From: PHAA01 sp963665865
GTDB lineage: Bacteria; Bacillota; Syntrophomonadia; Syntrophomonadales; Syntrophomonadaceae
DNA length: 64,000 nt
Reading direction: 5' to 3'
Assembly: GCA_963665865.2 (NCBI GenBank)
Contig: CAXXWF010000001.1
Location: 992,001-1,056,000, forward strand
This document shows, piece by piece, positions 1 through 7,738 of the stretch; position 1 is the first letter of the stretch, and the number at the start of each line of letters is the position of its first letter. The notes under the pieces were generated by a model. The model did no database searches and was not told where the DNA came from. It was given only the letters and a program-made list of their open reading frames with translations. A program made the position numbers and the translations under genes.

Positions 1-510
1 GATGTAGTTAACAAGACCGTTTTTGAACTCCCTACCAATGCCACCATTCGTGACGTAGTCTTTGGAATGGGCGGCGGAGTTGCGGGCGGCAAGAAGTTTA
101 AGGCCGTGCAAATCGGTGGAACCTCGGGTGGATTTATCCCCGAATCAATGCTGGATACCCAGGTGGATTTTGATTCCATGATAGCGATCGGTGCTACCTT
201 AGGATCGGGAGCAGTTTTCGTAATGGATGAGACTACCGATCTGGTAGATGTCATTGAAAGGATCACCAAGTTCTTTGAGCATGAATCTTGTGGCAAATGT
301 ACCCCTTGCCGGGAAGGCACCAAGAGAATGCACGAGACCTTGAAAAAGATTAATAGTGGTAAGGGATCGGCCCAGGATATTGCCCTTACTGAAAGACTGG
401 GCAATGTTATGACCAGAGCTTGTCTGTGTGGCTTAGGCCAGGCAGCCCCCGGACCAGTATTGACTACCCTGAAAAACTTTAGGCCGGAATACAACGCCAA
501 ATTAGGATAA
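1..510 (+). CDS. nuoF: NuoF-like NADH-binding subunit, 3' partial
   Basis: The reading frame is open from base 1 and encodes the last 169 residues of a NuoF/HydB-type flavoprotein subunit, including the 4Fe-4S ligand motif ESCGKCTPCREGT and the later Cys in ACLCGLGQ. The 5' part lies outside the window. Base for base it matches 5399-5908 at a fixed offset of 5398, with differences seen only at 129, 507 and the third base of the stop codon (TAA here, TAG there). Similarity ends at the stop codon. In the family this subunit holds FMN and an Fe-S cluster and passes electrons between NAD(H) and a partner, here probably a formate dehydrogenase. It is either the tail of a second tandem operon or a product of recombination or assembly at the window edge. 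Confidence 0.85.
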   Translation, partial: DVVNKTVFELPTNATIRDVVFGMGGGVAGGKKFKAVQIGGTSGGFIPESMLDTQVDFDSMIAIGATLGSGAVFVMDETTDLVDVIERITKFFEHESCGKCTPCREGTKRMHETLKKINSGKGSAQDIALTERLGNVMTRACLCGLGQAAPGPVLTTLKNFRPEYNAKLG

Positions 511-608
511 TAAAAGAAGTTGTTATCGTTCCTTTAATCAGTTCCACTTTGAGATAGATTAAAGGTCGTGGCGGTATGTGACTATTTTTTATTACCTGTA
601 CTGAAATG

Positions 609-645
609 TCCCTGGTTAGCTTAGGTTTAACCAGGGATATTTTTT
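609..645 (+). terminator. Rho-independent terminator after the partial nuoF
   Basis: A perfect 10-bp stem (TCCCTGGTTA paired with TAACCAGGGA) with an 8-9 nt loop is followed by TATATTTTTT. It lies about 100 bases after the stop of the partial nuoF gene. Confidence 0.85.
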
Positions 646-744
646 ATGGAAATAATCTTGACATTGAATTAATAACTATAACAAAAAAATATATAATTAA
701 TAAAAAAAAGGAATAACAAAATATGCGTCGAAGTAATTAGTCAG

Positions 745-1141
745 TGAGGTGATTTGGTCTGCATGGCAGAACCTCAAGCGGTACAGGCCAAAAATATTTA
801 ATTTATAATGAAAACCGAGGCCTGCTCAATATCGCTAATGCAATATCAGCTATACAGGGGGGTGAGAAAGTGCTATTAAGTTCAGGGTTCAAGCAAACAA
901 AAAGCTGGTTACTGTGAGTAAATGACTATGAATCGGTGGTTCATAGAACTCCTTTGTTCAGTGGAAAACCTGAAGATTTAATTCTTATTGGGCCTTTCTC
1001 AACCTATTTTGTGTGTCGGCTGATTTACAAATCCCCAAAGAAGTAACCGATCTGCTCGATGCAAAGGTATTCATCAGGCCTTGCATAGATTATCTTCATC
1101 TATATCACCACTGTAAAAGCCTTCTTTGCCTAGCCCTTAAA
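745..1141 (+). pseudogene. Possible decayed coding remnant, function unknown
   Basis: One frame (through about 755-1040) reads as protein-like sequence containing SSGTGQKYLIYNENRG and LLNIANAISAIQGGEKVLLS. It is interrupted by an in-frame TGA near 915. A frameshift near 1035 would continue it into another frame with the text EVTDLLDAKVFIRP, up to a TAG near 1141. I do not recognise the family. The rest of 646-1184 is AT-rich sequence without a gene. The call rests only on the protein-like look of the translation and may be chance. Confidence 0.25.
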
Positions 1142-1184
1142 CTTGTTTAGCAGCAAGGTAAGCATGGAAATCAAATATCTTTCA

Positions 1185-1320
1185 AAAGCTTAGCTCCTAA
1201 ACTACTTCACCTAAAGTTTCGACCATGGGGAATTAGCCGACACGGTTATTTTACCGGAACGGTAAATCTGGAAACGGATTTGCCTCCCTTATTTGGAAAG
1301 GAGTAACTGGCCAGTGATAG
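1185..1320 (+). promoter_or_regulatory. Moco/Tuco-type riboswitch aptamer, copy 1
   Basis: The core GCCTCCCTTATTTGGAAAGG (1282-1301) followed by AGTAACTGGC, and the preceding hairpin AATCTGGAAACGGATT (1265-1280), match the arrangement I recall for the molybdenum-cofactor RNA in front of E. coli moaA, where a GCCTCCC...GGAAAGG core follows a GGAA-type hairpin. Two further copies, in front of the other two formate dehydrogenase operons (about 20200 and 32748), share the core. The family is thought to sense molybdenum or tungsten cofactor; which of the two is sensed here cannot be told by eye. Outer boundaries are approximate. Confidence 0.8.
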
Positions 1321-1358
1321 GCAATTTGTGTTGCCCGGGTTTTCTTAACAGGGACACC

Positions 1359-1490
1359 GGGTGGGCTTATGCATTTTGCGCCGTAAGGTGTTTCTGGTCA
1401 GGGGGGGAGCATGCATTTGAATGCAGTATATTGTTATGGGTTTACCATGACATTTAAGCCCACCCTCCTGTACAGATAGGGGGTTTTTTT
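1359..1490 (+). terminator. Expression platform with terminator, riboswitch copy 1
   Basis: GGGTGGGCTTA (1359-1369) is perfectly complementary to TAAGCCCACCC (1455-1465). Just after, CCTCCT (1464-1469) can pair with AGGGGG (1478-1483), followed by seven or more T residues to 1490, which looks like an intrinsic terminator. The two helices share the bases 1464-1465, and a G-rich run at 1399-1406 can also pair with CCCTCCTG. This gives a plausible switch between termination and read-through into fdhA, which begins about 30 bases later. The choice of structure is inferred, not tested. Confidence 0.55.
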
Positions 1491-1521
1491 ATGCCTTATT
1501 ATTTTGAAGGGAGTGTTGAGA

Positions 1522-4218
1522 GTGGAACTAATCAAACTTATCATTGACGGAAAGGAGGTTGAAGCCCCGGCAGGGAGTACGGTACTCCAGGCTGCCGAAA
1601 GTGCGGGGATTAATATCCCTAGGTTGTGTCATGATCCCGAGCTAAGTCCTATGGGAGCTTGCCGCTTATGCGTGGTCGAAGTAGCAGGGAATCGCCTTTT
1701 GCCCGCCTCATGCGTAACCCCGGTAATGCAAGGAATGGTTGTGAGTACAGAGTCGCCGGCGGTAGTTGAAGCCCGGAAGACGATTCTGGAGCTAATGATC
1801 GCCAATCACCCCTTGGACTGTATGACCTGTGACAAGCTGGGAGCCTGCAAGCTGGCGGAATATGCTTATCGCTACGGATTGAAAGAAAGTTCCTTCGAAG
1901 GTGAGAGACATGAGTATGCCATAGATGACAGCAATCCCTTTATTATCAGGGACCTAAACAAATGTATTCTGTGCGGCGCATGTGTAAGAGCCTGCGAAGA
2001 ATTGACCGGTAAGGACAACTTGTCTTACCTGAACCGGGGATTCGAGCGTAAGGCAACCACGGCTGGAGATGTGCCTTATATTGAATCAGATTGCGTTTTT
2101 TGTGGGCAATGCGTAGCTCTTTGTCCTACGGGGGCCTTAACGGAAAAGACCATGGCAGGAAAGGCACGCCGCTGGGAAATCGAGCGGGTTCAGACCACCT
2201 GCCCCTTCTGTGGTACCGGCTGCAACTTTGACCTGGCCGTAAAAGACAAGAAAGTCATAGGAGTGCTTTCCAACCCGAACTCCCCGGTAAATGGTCGCAG
2301 CTTATGTGTGAAAGGCCGTTTTGGTTGGGATTATATTTACAATGAAAAACGTCTTAAAACTCCGCTGATCAAGCGCAACGGCAAATTTGAGGAAGCCAGC
2401 TGGAATGAAGCCTATGACCTGATTGCCCAGAAATTCAATGAGAATATGGCCAAGAATGGTCCTGATTCCTTTGCGGCGCTAACCTCTGCCCGTTGTACCA
2501 ATGAAGAAAACTTCCTGATACAGAAATTTACCCGGGCCCATTTAGGCACCAACAATGTGGATCATTGTGCCCGTACCTGCCATGCTCCCTCAGTAGCTGG
2601 TCTGGCTAATTCTTTCGGCAGCGGCGCGATGACCAATGTCATTTCTGAAATTTCTGACGAAGCCGAACTGCTATTCCTGATAGGAATCAATCCTACTGAA
2701 TCGTATCCAGTGGTCGGTTATAAAATGCGTCAAGCGGTTCGCAAAGGCTGCAAACTGATAGTCTGTGATCCGCGCCGCACCGAGCTGGCAGCTGAATCGG
2801 ATATCTGGCTGCAGCAAAAGCATGGCACCGACATTCCTCTGCTCAATGGACTAATGCATATTATTATTAAAGAGGGTCTGGAAGATAAAAAATTTATAGA
2901 AACACGCACCGAGAATTATGAAGAAATGAAAGCTCTGGCGGCAGAATATACCCCTGAACGCGTTGCTGAGATAACTGGTATCGCCGTGGAAGACCTTTAT
3001 CGGGTGGCCCGTTTGTATGCCACTACTGATAAAGCCATGATCTTCTATTCATTGGGCATCACTGAACATATCTGTGGTACCCGTAATGTTATGAGTATTG
3101 CCAATCTGGCCATGCTGACCGGTCATATAGGGCGTCCGGGCGTAGGGGTGTGCCCCATCCGCGGCCAGAACAATGTTCAGGGTGCTTGTGACATGGGGGC
3201 ACTGCCTAACGTTTATTCTGGTTATCAGAATGTCACTGATAAAGCTGCCCGGGAAAAACATGAAAAAGCCTGGGGTGTTGCTGCATTGCCTGATAAAGTG
3301 GGCTTAAAGATTCCAGAGATGTTTGAAGCCGCCTATGCAGGTAAAGTCAAGGTCATGTATATCCTGGGTGAAAATCCAGTTCTGACCGATCCCAATGCCA
3401 ATCATATTAAAAAAGCCATTGAAAAGCTGGACTTCTTTGTAGTACAGGAACTTTTCCTGACCGAAACCGCCGAATATGCGGATGTTGTACTGCCGGCTGC
3501 CAGCTTTGCGGAATGCGACGGCACCTTTACCAATACCGAGCGCCGGCCGCAGCTGGTTCGTAAAGCCATTGAACCCCTGCCCGGTCAGGCCAACTGGGAA
3601 ACAATTTGCCAGATGGTTACCCGCATGGGTTATCCCATGTCTTATAATCACCCCAGTGAGATCTGGGCCGAAATGGCTTCCTTGTCCCCCGCCATGGCCG
3701 GCATTAGTTTTGCACGCTTGGAAAAAGAATCCGTGCACTGGCCGTGTCCTACCCCCGAGCATCCAGGTACACCAATTCTGCATATCGGCAAATTCACCCG
3801 CGGGCTGGGAGGGTTCCAACCCAATGAACATATTCCGCCGGGAGAAATGCCGGATGCTGATTTCCCAGTCCTGCTGTGTACCGGCCGGGTAATGCAGCAT
3901 TATAATGTTACCACCCAATATTCCCCGGGTATTGCCAGTGTCTGGGATCGGGAGATGACTGAAGTCAATCCCCAGGAAGCTGAAAAACTAGGTGTGGTTA
4001 CTGGCAGCCGGATGAAGGTTACTTCCCGACGGGGTTCAGTTGTAACCACCGCCTGGGTGACTGAGCGGGTACAGCCGGGGGTCATTTGGATGTCCCACCA
4101 TCACAGTGAAACGCCTACCAATGAACTTACCAGCCCATTTGTATGTGATATTGCCGGCACAGGTGAGTACAAGGTCTGTGCGGTCAAGGTTGAAAAGGCC
4201 CAGGAGGTGAGTGCATAA
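1522..4218 (+). CDS. fdhA: Formate dehydrogenase catalytic subunit FdhA, Cys form, with N-terminal NuoG-like Fe-S domains
   Basis: Oxidises formate to CO2, or reduces CO2, at a Mo/W-bis-pterin centre; probably cytoplasmic, since no signal peptide is seen. Order of domains: plant-type 2Fe-2S ferredoxin (C36, C47, C50), a His-Cys 4Fe-4S region, two 4Fe-4S motifs (CILCGACVRAC and CVFCGQCVALC), then the molybdopterin domain starting with the 4Fe-4S motif CPFCGTGC. The metal ligand is Cys353 (TGC at 2578-2580) in ARTCHAPSVAGL, where the paralogue at 22194 has UGA. I start at GTG 1522 because GGAG (1510-1513) lies 8 bases upstream and the protein then starts like its paralogue and has the same length (898 aa); an in-frame TTG at 1504 is the alternative. 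Its stop overlaps the nuoE start by one base. Electrons probably go to NAD+ or ferredoxin through the NuoE/NuoF partners. Confidence 0.93.
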   Translation: MELIKLIIDGKEVEAPAGSTVLQAAESAGINIPRLCHDPELSPMGACRLCVVEVAGNRLLPASCVTPVMQGMVVSTESPAVVEARKTILELMIANHPLDCMTCDKLGACKLAEYAYRYGLKESSFEGERHEYAIDDSNPFIIRDLNKCILCGACVRACEELTGKDNLSYLNRGFERKATTAGDVPYIESDCVFCGQCVALCPTGALTEKTMAGKARRWEIERVQTTCPFCGTGCNFDLAVKDKKVIGVLSNPNSPVNGRSLCVKGRFGWDYIYNEKRLKTPLIKRNGKFEEASWNEAYDLIAQKFNENMAKNGPDSFAALTSARCTNEENFLIQKFTRAHLGTNNVDHCARTCHAPSVAGLANSFGSGAMTNVISEISDEAELLFLIGINPTESYPVVGYKMRQAVRKGCKLIVCDPRRTELAAESDIWLQQKHGTDIPLLNGLMHIIIKEGLEDKKFIETRTENYEEMKALAAEYTPERVAEITGIAVEDLYRVARLYATTDKAMIFYSLGITEHICGTRNVMSIANLAMLTGHIGRPGVGVCPIRGQNNVQGACDMGALPNVYSGYQNVTDKAAREKHEKAWGVAALPDKVGLKIPEMFEAAYAGKVKVMYILGENPVLTDPNANHIKKAIEKLDFFVVQELFLTETAEYADVVLPAASFAECDGTFTNTERRPQLVRKAIEPLPGQANWETICQMVTRMGYPMSYNHPSEIWAEMASLSPAMAGISFARLEKESVHWPCPTPEHPGTPILHIGKFTRGLGGFQPNEHIPPGEMPDADFPVLLCTGRVMQHYNVTTQYSPGIASVWDREMTEVNPQEAEKLGVVTGSRMKVTSRRGSVVTTAWVTERVQPGVIWMSHHHSETPTNELTSPFVCDIAGTGEYKVCAVKVEKAQEVSA

Positions 4219-4664
4219 TGGCAGACTACAAGGAGATTATCAGCGCTTACCAGGATCTACCCGGAGGCATAATTGAAGCGTACCATGCTATTCAAAAAGA
4301 ATATAGCTATATACCAGAAGACGCAGTAGTGGCAGCCGCCCAGGCCTTTGACATATCGAAAGCCAGAGCTTACGGGGTAGCGACCTTCTATTCCTATCTG
4401 AAAGTAGGTAAACGTGGTAAGAACGTGATACGCATTTGTGAAAGCGCTCCTTGCCATGTAGCCGGTGCTGATAAAGTAGTGGCTGCTCTTGAAAAGGAAT
4501 TGGGTATTAAGATGGGTGAAACTACTCAGGATGGCAAGTTTACTCTGGAGTTTACCGAGTGTGTGGGACAGTGTCAGGCTACGCCAGTAATTACTATCAA
4601 CAGCAAGCCCTATGGAGATGTGACTGCAGATAGCATTACGGGCATTTTAGCCGGATATAAATAA
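4218..4664 (+). CDS. nuoE: NuoE-like 2Fe-2S subunit of formate dehydrogenase locus 1
   Basis: A 148-residue thioredoxin-fold 2Fe-2S protein with the usual four cysteines in CESAPC and CVGQC. In complex I, Hyd and NAD-linked formate dehydrogenases it relays electrons between the flavin subunit and the other Fe-S centres. The ATG overlaps the fdhA stop by one base, so translation is probably coupled. The paralogue at 20484 has exactly the same length and very similar sequence. NuoE and NuoF beside FdhA mark this as a soluble NAD(H)-linked enzyme, possibly electron-bifurcating; bifurcation is an inference. Confidence 0.92.
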   Translation: MADYKEIISAYQDLPGGIIEAYHAIQKEYSYIPEDAVVAAAQAFDISKARAYGVATFYSYLKVGKRGKNVIRICESAPCHVAGADKVVAALEKELGIKMGETTQDGKFTLEFTECVGQCQATPVITINSKPYGDVTADSITGILAGYK

Positions 4665-4681
4665 GAACGAAAGGAGGGAAC

Positions 4682-5908
4682 ATGATGGCCGAGGAGATGC
4701 GCATAGTTTTGCGCAACTATGGAAAAATAGACCCGCTTAAAATCGAAGATTATATCAACGTGGGTGGTTATAAAGCACTCGCTAAAGCCCGCAATATTAG
4801 CCAGAAAGAAGTCATAGATGAAGTGAAAAATTCAGGTCTGCGTGGACGCGGCGGAGCTGGTTTTAATGCTGGTATGAAATGGAGCTTCAGTTATGGTACT
4901 CCAGCTGATCAGAAATATGTGGTGTGCAATGCTGATGAAGGTGAACCAGGTACCTATAAAGACCGGATCATAATGGAAAACGACCCCCATACCCTTTTAG
5001 AAGGAATGGCGATATGTGGATATGCGATCGGGGCTACCAAAGGATATATCTACTGCCGGGGGGAATATCCCTATGTGGTCGAGATTCTGAATCAAGCCAT
5101 TAGCCAGGCCAAAGCCAAGGGAATATTGGGCGATTTTGATATCGAAGTAAGGATGGGCGCTGGCGCCTATGTATGCGGCGAAGAAACCGCTCTGTTGGAA
5201 TCCATTGAAGGTCATCGCGGGGAACCCCGTTTTAAACCTCCCTTCCCGGGAGTAGCTGGCCTATGGGGTAAACCTACGATAATAAACAATGTGGAAACAT
5301 TTGCTAATATTCCAGTGATAATGGAAAAAGGTGCCGATTGGTTCAAAGCCATTGGGGCCGCCACATATCCTGGCACCAAAGTCTTTACCTTAACCGGTGA
5401 TGTAGTTAACAAGACCGTTTTTGAACTCCCTACCAATGCCACCATTCGTGACGTAGTCTTTGGAATGGGCGGCGGAGTTGCGGGCGGCAAGAAGTTTAAG
5501 GCCGTGCAAATCGGTGGAACCTCGGGCGGATTTATCCCCGAATCAATGCTGGATACCCAGGTGGATTTTGATTCCATGATAGCGATCGGTGCTACCTTAG
5601 GATCGGGAGCAGTTTTCGTAATGGATGAGACTACCGATCTGGTAGATGTCATTGAAAGGATCACCAAGTTCTTTGAGCATGAATCTTGTGGCAAATGTAC
5701 CCCTTGCCGGGAAGGCACCAAGAGAATGCACGAGACCTTGAAAAAGATTAATAGTGGTAAGGGATCGGCCCAGGATATTGCCCTTACTGAAAGACTGGGC
5801 AATGTTATGACCAGAGCTTGTCTGTGTGGCTTAGGCCAGGCAGCCCCCGGACCAGTATTGACTACCCTGAAAAACTTTAGGCCGGAATACAACGCCAAAT
5901 TAGGGTAG
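4682..5908 (+). CDS. nuoF: NuoF-like NADH/FMN subunit of formate dehydrogenase locus 1
   Basis: A 408-residue flavoprotein. It contains the glycine-rich FMN/NADH region LRGRGGAGFNAGMKW (about 55-70), the NADH-binding stretch CNADEGEPGTYKDR and the 4Fe-4S ligands in ESCGKCTPCREGT plus ACLCGLGQ. It lacks the N-terminal thioredoxin-like and C-terminal ferredoxin domains of HydB-type subunits, so it is the short NuoF form. A good ribosome site (AAAGGAGGG, about 4670-4678) precedes ATG 4682; ATG 4685 is also possible. The last 510 bases are repeated almost exactly at 1-510. It interacts with the NADH pool; with NuoE and FdhA it forms the formate:NAD module. Confidence 0.93.
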   Translation: MMAEEMRIVLRNYGKIDPLKIEDYINVGGYKALAKARNISQKEVIDEVKNSGLRGRGGAGFNAGMKWSFSYGTPADQKYVVCNADEGEPGTYKDRIIMENDPHTLLEGMAICGYAIGATKGYIYCRGEYPYVVEILNQAISQAKAKGILGDFDIEVRMGAGAYVCGEETALLESIEGHRGEPRFKPPFPGVAGLWGKPTIINNVETFANIPVIMEKGADWFKAIGAATYPGTKVFTLTGDVVNKTVFELPTNATIRDVVFGMGGGVAGGKKFKAVQIGGTSGGFIPESMLDTQVDFDSMIAIGATLGSGAVFVMDETTDLVDVIERITKFFEHESCGKCTPCREGTKRMHETLKKINSGKGSAQDIALTERLGNVMTRACLCGLGQAAPGPVLTTLKNFRPEYNAKLG

Positions 5909-5950
5909 TAGTTGCTGAGCTCAAATAATAGTAAGCTGACCATATTAAAG

Positions 5951-5984
5951 GCAGGCTCATTGGGGTTACCCCAACTGGGCCTGC
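5951..5984 (+). terminator. Hairpin after locus 1, likely terminator
   Basis: GCAGGC...GCCTGC encloses a second inverted repeat (TTGGGG / CCCCAA). There is no clean T-run after it, so a termination role is only likely, from its position after nuoF. Confidence 0.5.
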
Positions 5985-6097
5985 TCTTGGTCTATGCACC
6001 TGGCTGTTTGCGATTCTCATATGAAAATACTGGGAACTAGCCTGTAAAAAGTTGTTTTTTACCAATTGAAGGTATAGACTAAAATAGAAAGGAGTGG

Positions 6098-6559
6098 ATG
6101 AATTTGGATAATAAGGATTTTGAGAGCATCATAGATATGGCTGTTGAGGCCGAGGTTGAAGCATATGAGTTTTATCGGGATGTCGCCGCAAGGGTGTCTG
6201 ACGCAGGCATGAAAAGGCTGTTTCAGGAATTTGCTGATGAAGAACAGGGCCATAAGATAGCGCTGGAAAATATTAAGGTAAAAGAGCTTCAGAACTTTAG
6301 CTTTTCTGTAGGAGCAGACTATAAGGTATCAGAGACAGTTGCGTTACCCATGTTGTCGATAACTATGAAGCCGGTGGATGCCATTGCCCTGGCCATGAAA
6401 AAAGAGGAGGAGGCCATGAAGATATATACCCATTTGGCTTCTGCTACAAACGATCCAGAAAAGCAAAAGATTTTTGGAGAACTGGCCAAGATGGAGGAAG
6501 GCCATAAGGTTCGAATGGAAGGGATGTATAATGAGACGGCTTTCCCAGAAGTTTGGTAA
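6098..6559 (+). CDS. Ferritin-like / rubrerythrin-type diiron protein
   Basis: A 153-residue protein made of two helical halves, each with an E...EExxGH-type iron-binding motif (FADEEQGHK about 46-54 and LAKMEEGHK about 130-138) and the earlier glutamates in EAEVEAYEFY and KKEEEAMKIY. This is the rubrerythrin four-helix fold without the C-terminal rubredoxin domain. Members take part in peroxide or oxygen defence or iron handling in anaerobes. The ribosome site AAAGGAG ends only 3 bases before ATG 6098, so TTG 6104 with a 9-base spacing may be the true start. It is a single gene with no close partner. Confidence 0.85.
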   Translation: MNLDNKDFESIIDMAVEAEVEAYEFYRDVAARVSDAGMKRLFQEFADEEQGHKIALENIKVKELQNFSFSVGADYKVSETVALPMLSITMKPVDAIALAMKKEEEAMKIYTHLASATNDPEKQKIFGELAKMEEGHKVRMEGMYNETAFPEVW

Positions 6560-6861
6560 GAGTTGGGTCGGGGTTAGACTTAGAGGCATTAAAATACTGA
6601 CCCAGTAGGCAAGTTGCCAGGCCAAGGATGGATACTGGATGGGAAAGGGGGACAGGTCCCTTGTCCCATTATAAAGTCGTTAAGGTACGCTGTCGAAACG
6701 GATAGTGAGTCAGCCCGAACGAAGCGTATAGAGCAAGTTATGGGGGCAGACCTTATGCTGAAGAATAAGGTCAAGTCCCCGCATTTTATTGAGCGGACTT
6801 TTTATATAATGATATGATTGGTTGGCGGCAAACAGTATATCTATAAATAGACGCGCTTTTA
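6560..6861. other. Intergenic region with repeat and hairpin
   Basis: No gene seen. It holds a copy of the GGGACA palindromic repeat (GGGGGACAGGTCCCTTGTCCC, about 6646-6667) and a terminator-like hairpin AGTCC...GGACT followed by TTTTTAT at about 6774-6805. A short open frame at 6614-6817 spans the repeat and has no ribosome site or family look. Confidence 0.6.
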
Positions 6862-6891
6862 TTGACAATAATATTCGCTGCGGACTATAAT
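6862..6891 (+). promoter_or_regulatory. Sigma-A promoter of yceD-rpmF
   Basis: Consensus TTGACA (6862-6867) and consensus TATAAT (6886-6891) with an 18-base spacer. The start codon of yceD is 30 bases downstream, giving a short leader. Confidence 0.85.
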
Positions 6892-6921
6892 TAAAATGTT
6901 GTTCTCATGAGGTGTTTACAA

Positions 6922-7425
6922 ATGAAACTCGATCTAAGCAAGCTAAAACTTCATCCTCGGGAAACCGAAGCATTTTTCCTGCAGACCAAGGGAAACGATG
7001 ATCTTCTGGCAGGATTGGGGGGAAGGTTTATAGATCCTGTCGAGGTGGAAATCGTAGTAGAAAATTCCGGCACTATATTTACTGGTCGAGGAAAAGTTCG
7101 AACCATGGTCCAGTTGCCATGTGCCCGTTGCCTGTACGATTTTACTTTCCCTATAGAAGCTGAATTTATGACAGTTATAGTTGAAAACACCAGGAACGAT
7201 CAATTTAGTCCTGACGAAGGATTCATTTTCTTTGATGGGGAAACGGCAGACATTATGCCTATGGTGGAGGAAGCCATTTTTATGGCTATACCGATATGTC
7301 CCTTATGCAAGGAAGAATGCCAGGGGTTATGTCCAGTTTGTGGTCAGGATAAAAATACTGCGACTTGTTCCTGTCAAGAAGACACAATAGACCCCAGGTG
7401 GGAGAAATTGAAGAATTTAGATTAG
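6922..7425 (+). CDS. yceD: YceD family (DUF177) protein
   Basis: A 167-residue protein with the DUF177 pattern: a beta-rich N-terminal part, a C-x2-C pair (LPCARC, about 67-70), a conserved acidic segment and a C-terminal CPLCKEECQGLCPVCG zinc-type cluster. Members nearly always sit directly before rpmF; a role in ribosome or rRNA metabolism has been proposed, and in E. coli-type members a link to 23S rRNA. I start at ATG 6922, with TGAGGTG at 6908-6914 as ribosome site, rather than at ATG 6907. It is the first gene after a strong promoter. Confidence 0.88.
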   Translation: MKLDLSKLKLHPRETEAFFLQTKGNDDLLAGLGGRFIDPVEVEIVVENSGTIFTGRGKVRTMVQLPCARCLYDFTFPIEAEFMTVIVENTRNDQFSPDEGFIFFDGETADIMPMVEEAIFMAIPICPLCKEECQGLCPVCGQDKNTATCSCQEDTIDPRWEKLKNLD

Positions 7426-7441
7426 GAAGGAGGTTTTATAG

Positions 7442-7618
7442 ATGGGTGTTCCTAAAAGAAGACAGTCACATGCCCGTAAGAATAAGCGCCGTTCGGAGTG
7501 GAGGAAGATAGATAGCCCGGGTTTGGTTGCCTGCCCGCAATGCCATGAGTTGATGTTGCCTCATCGGGCCTGTATGAGTTGTGGATTTTATAAGGGTAAG
7601 AATGTAATTAGCCTTTAA
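7442..7618 (+). CDS. rpmF: 50S ribosomal protein L32
   Basis: A 58-residue protein starting MGVPKRRQSHARKNKRRSEW and carrying the zinc ribbon CPQCHE and CMSCGFY typical of the C+ form of L32. It is a component of the large ribosomal subunit near the peptidyl transferase centre. Ribosome site GGAAGGAGG (about 7425-7433) fits ATG 7442. It follows yceD by 16 bases and is cotranscribed with it. The intact four-Cys form suggests zinc-binding, not a zinc-independent replacement. Confidence 0.97.
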   Translation: MGVPKRRQSHARKNKRRSEWRKIDSPGLVACPQCHELMLPHRACMSCGFYKGKNVISL

Positions 7619-7633
7619 TTGGTAAGGAAGACG

Positions 7634-7680
7634 AAAAAGTAAGCAATAGCTGTTTTTGGCTAGGGACTTACTTTTTGTTT
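7634..7680 (+). terminator. Terminator after rpmF
   Basis: AAAAAGTAAG (7634-7643) pairs with CTTACTTTTT (7667-7676), with an inner TAGC/GCTA stem, followed by GTTTT. The plsX gene therefore probably has its own transcript or depends on read-through. Confidence 0.8.
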
Positions 7681-7685
7681 TATTA

Positions 7686-7708
7686 GGGGGGACAAGGGAC
7701 TGTCCCCT
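7686..7708. repeat. GGGACA palindromic repeat before plsX
   Basis: GGGGACA AGGGAC TGTCCCC, a self-complementary unit related to those near 6646, 24987/26630, 38350 and 38653. Confidence 0.65.
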
Positions 7709-7738
7709 AGCCTGCAGCTTAGGGAGGGAGGTATACTT

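Noticed and set aside
3304..3918. 204-codon open frame on the minus strand inside fdhA
   Set aside because: It lies fully antisense to a well-conserved gene, has no family look and no ribosome site.
5212..5943. 243-codon open frame on the minus strand over nuoF
   Set aside because: It is antisense to nuoF; the open frame follows from the codon use of nuoF.
6614..6817. 67-codon open frame after the ferritin-like gene
   Set aside because: It crosses a palindromic repeat and a terminator-like hairpin and lacks a ribosome site.
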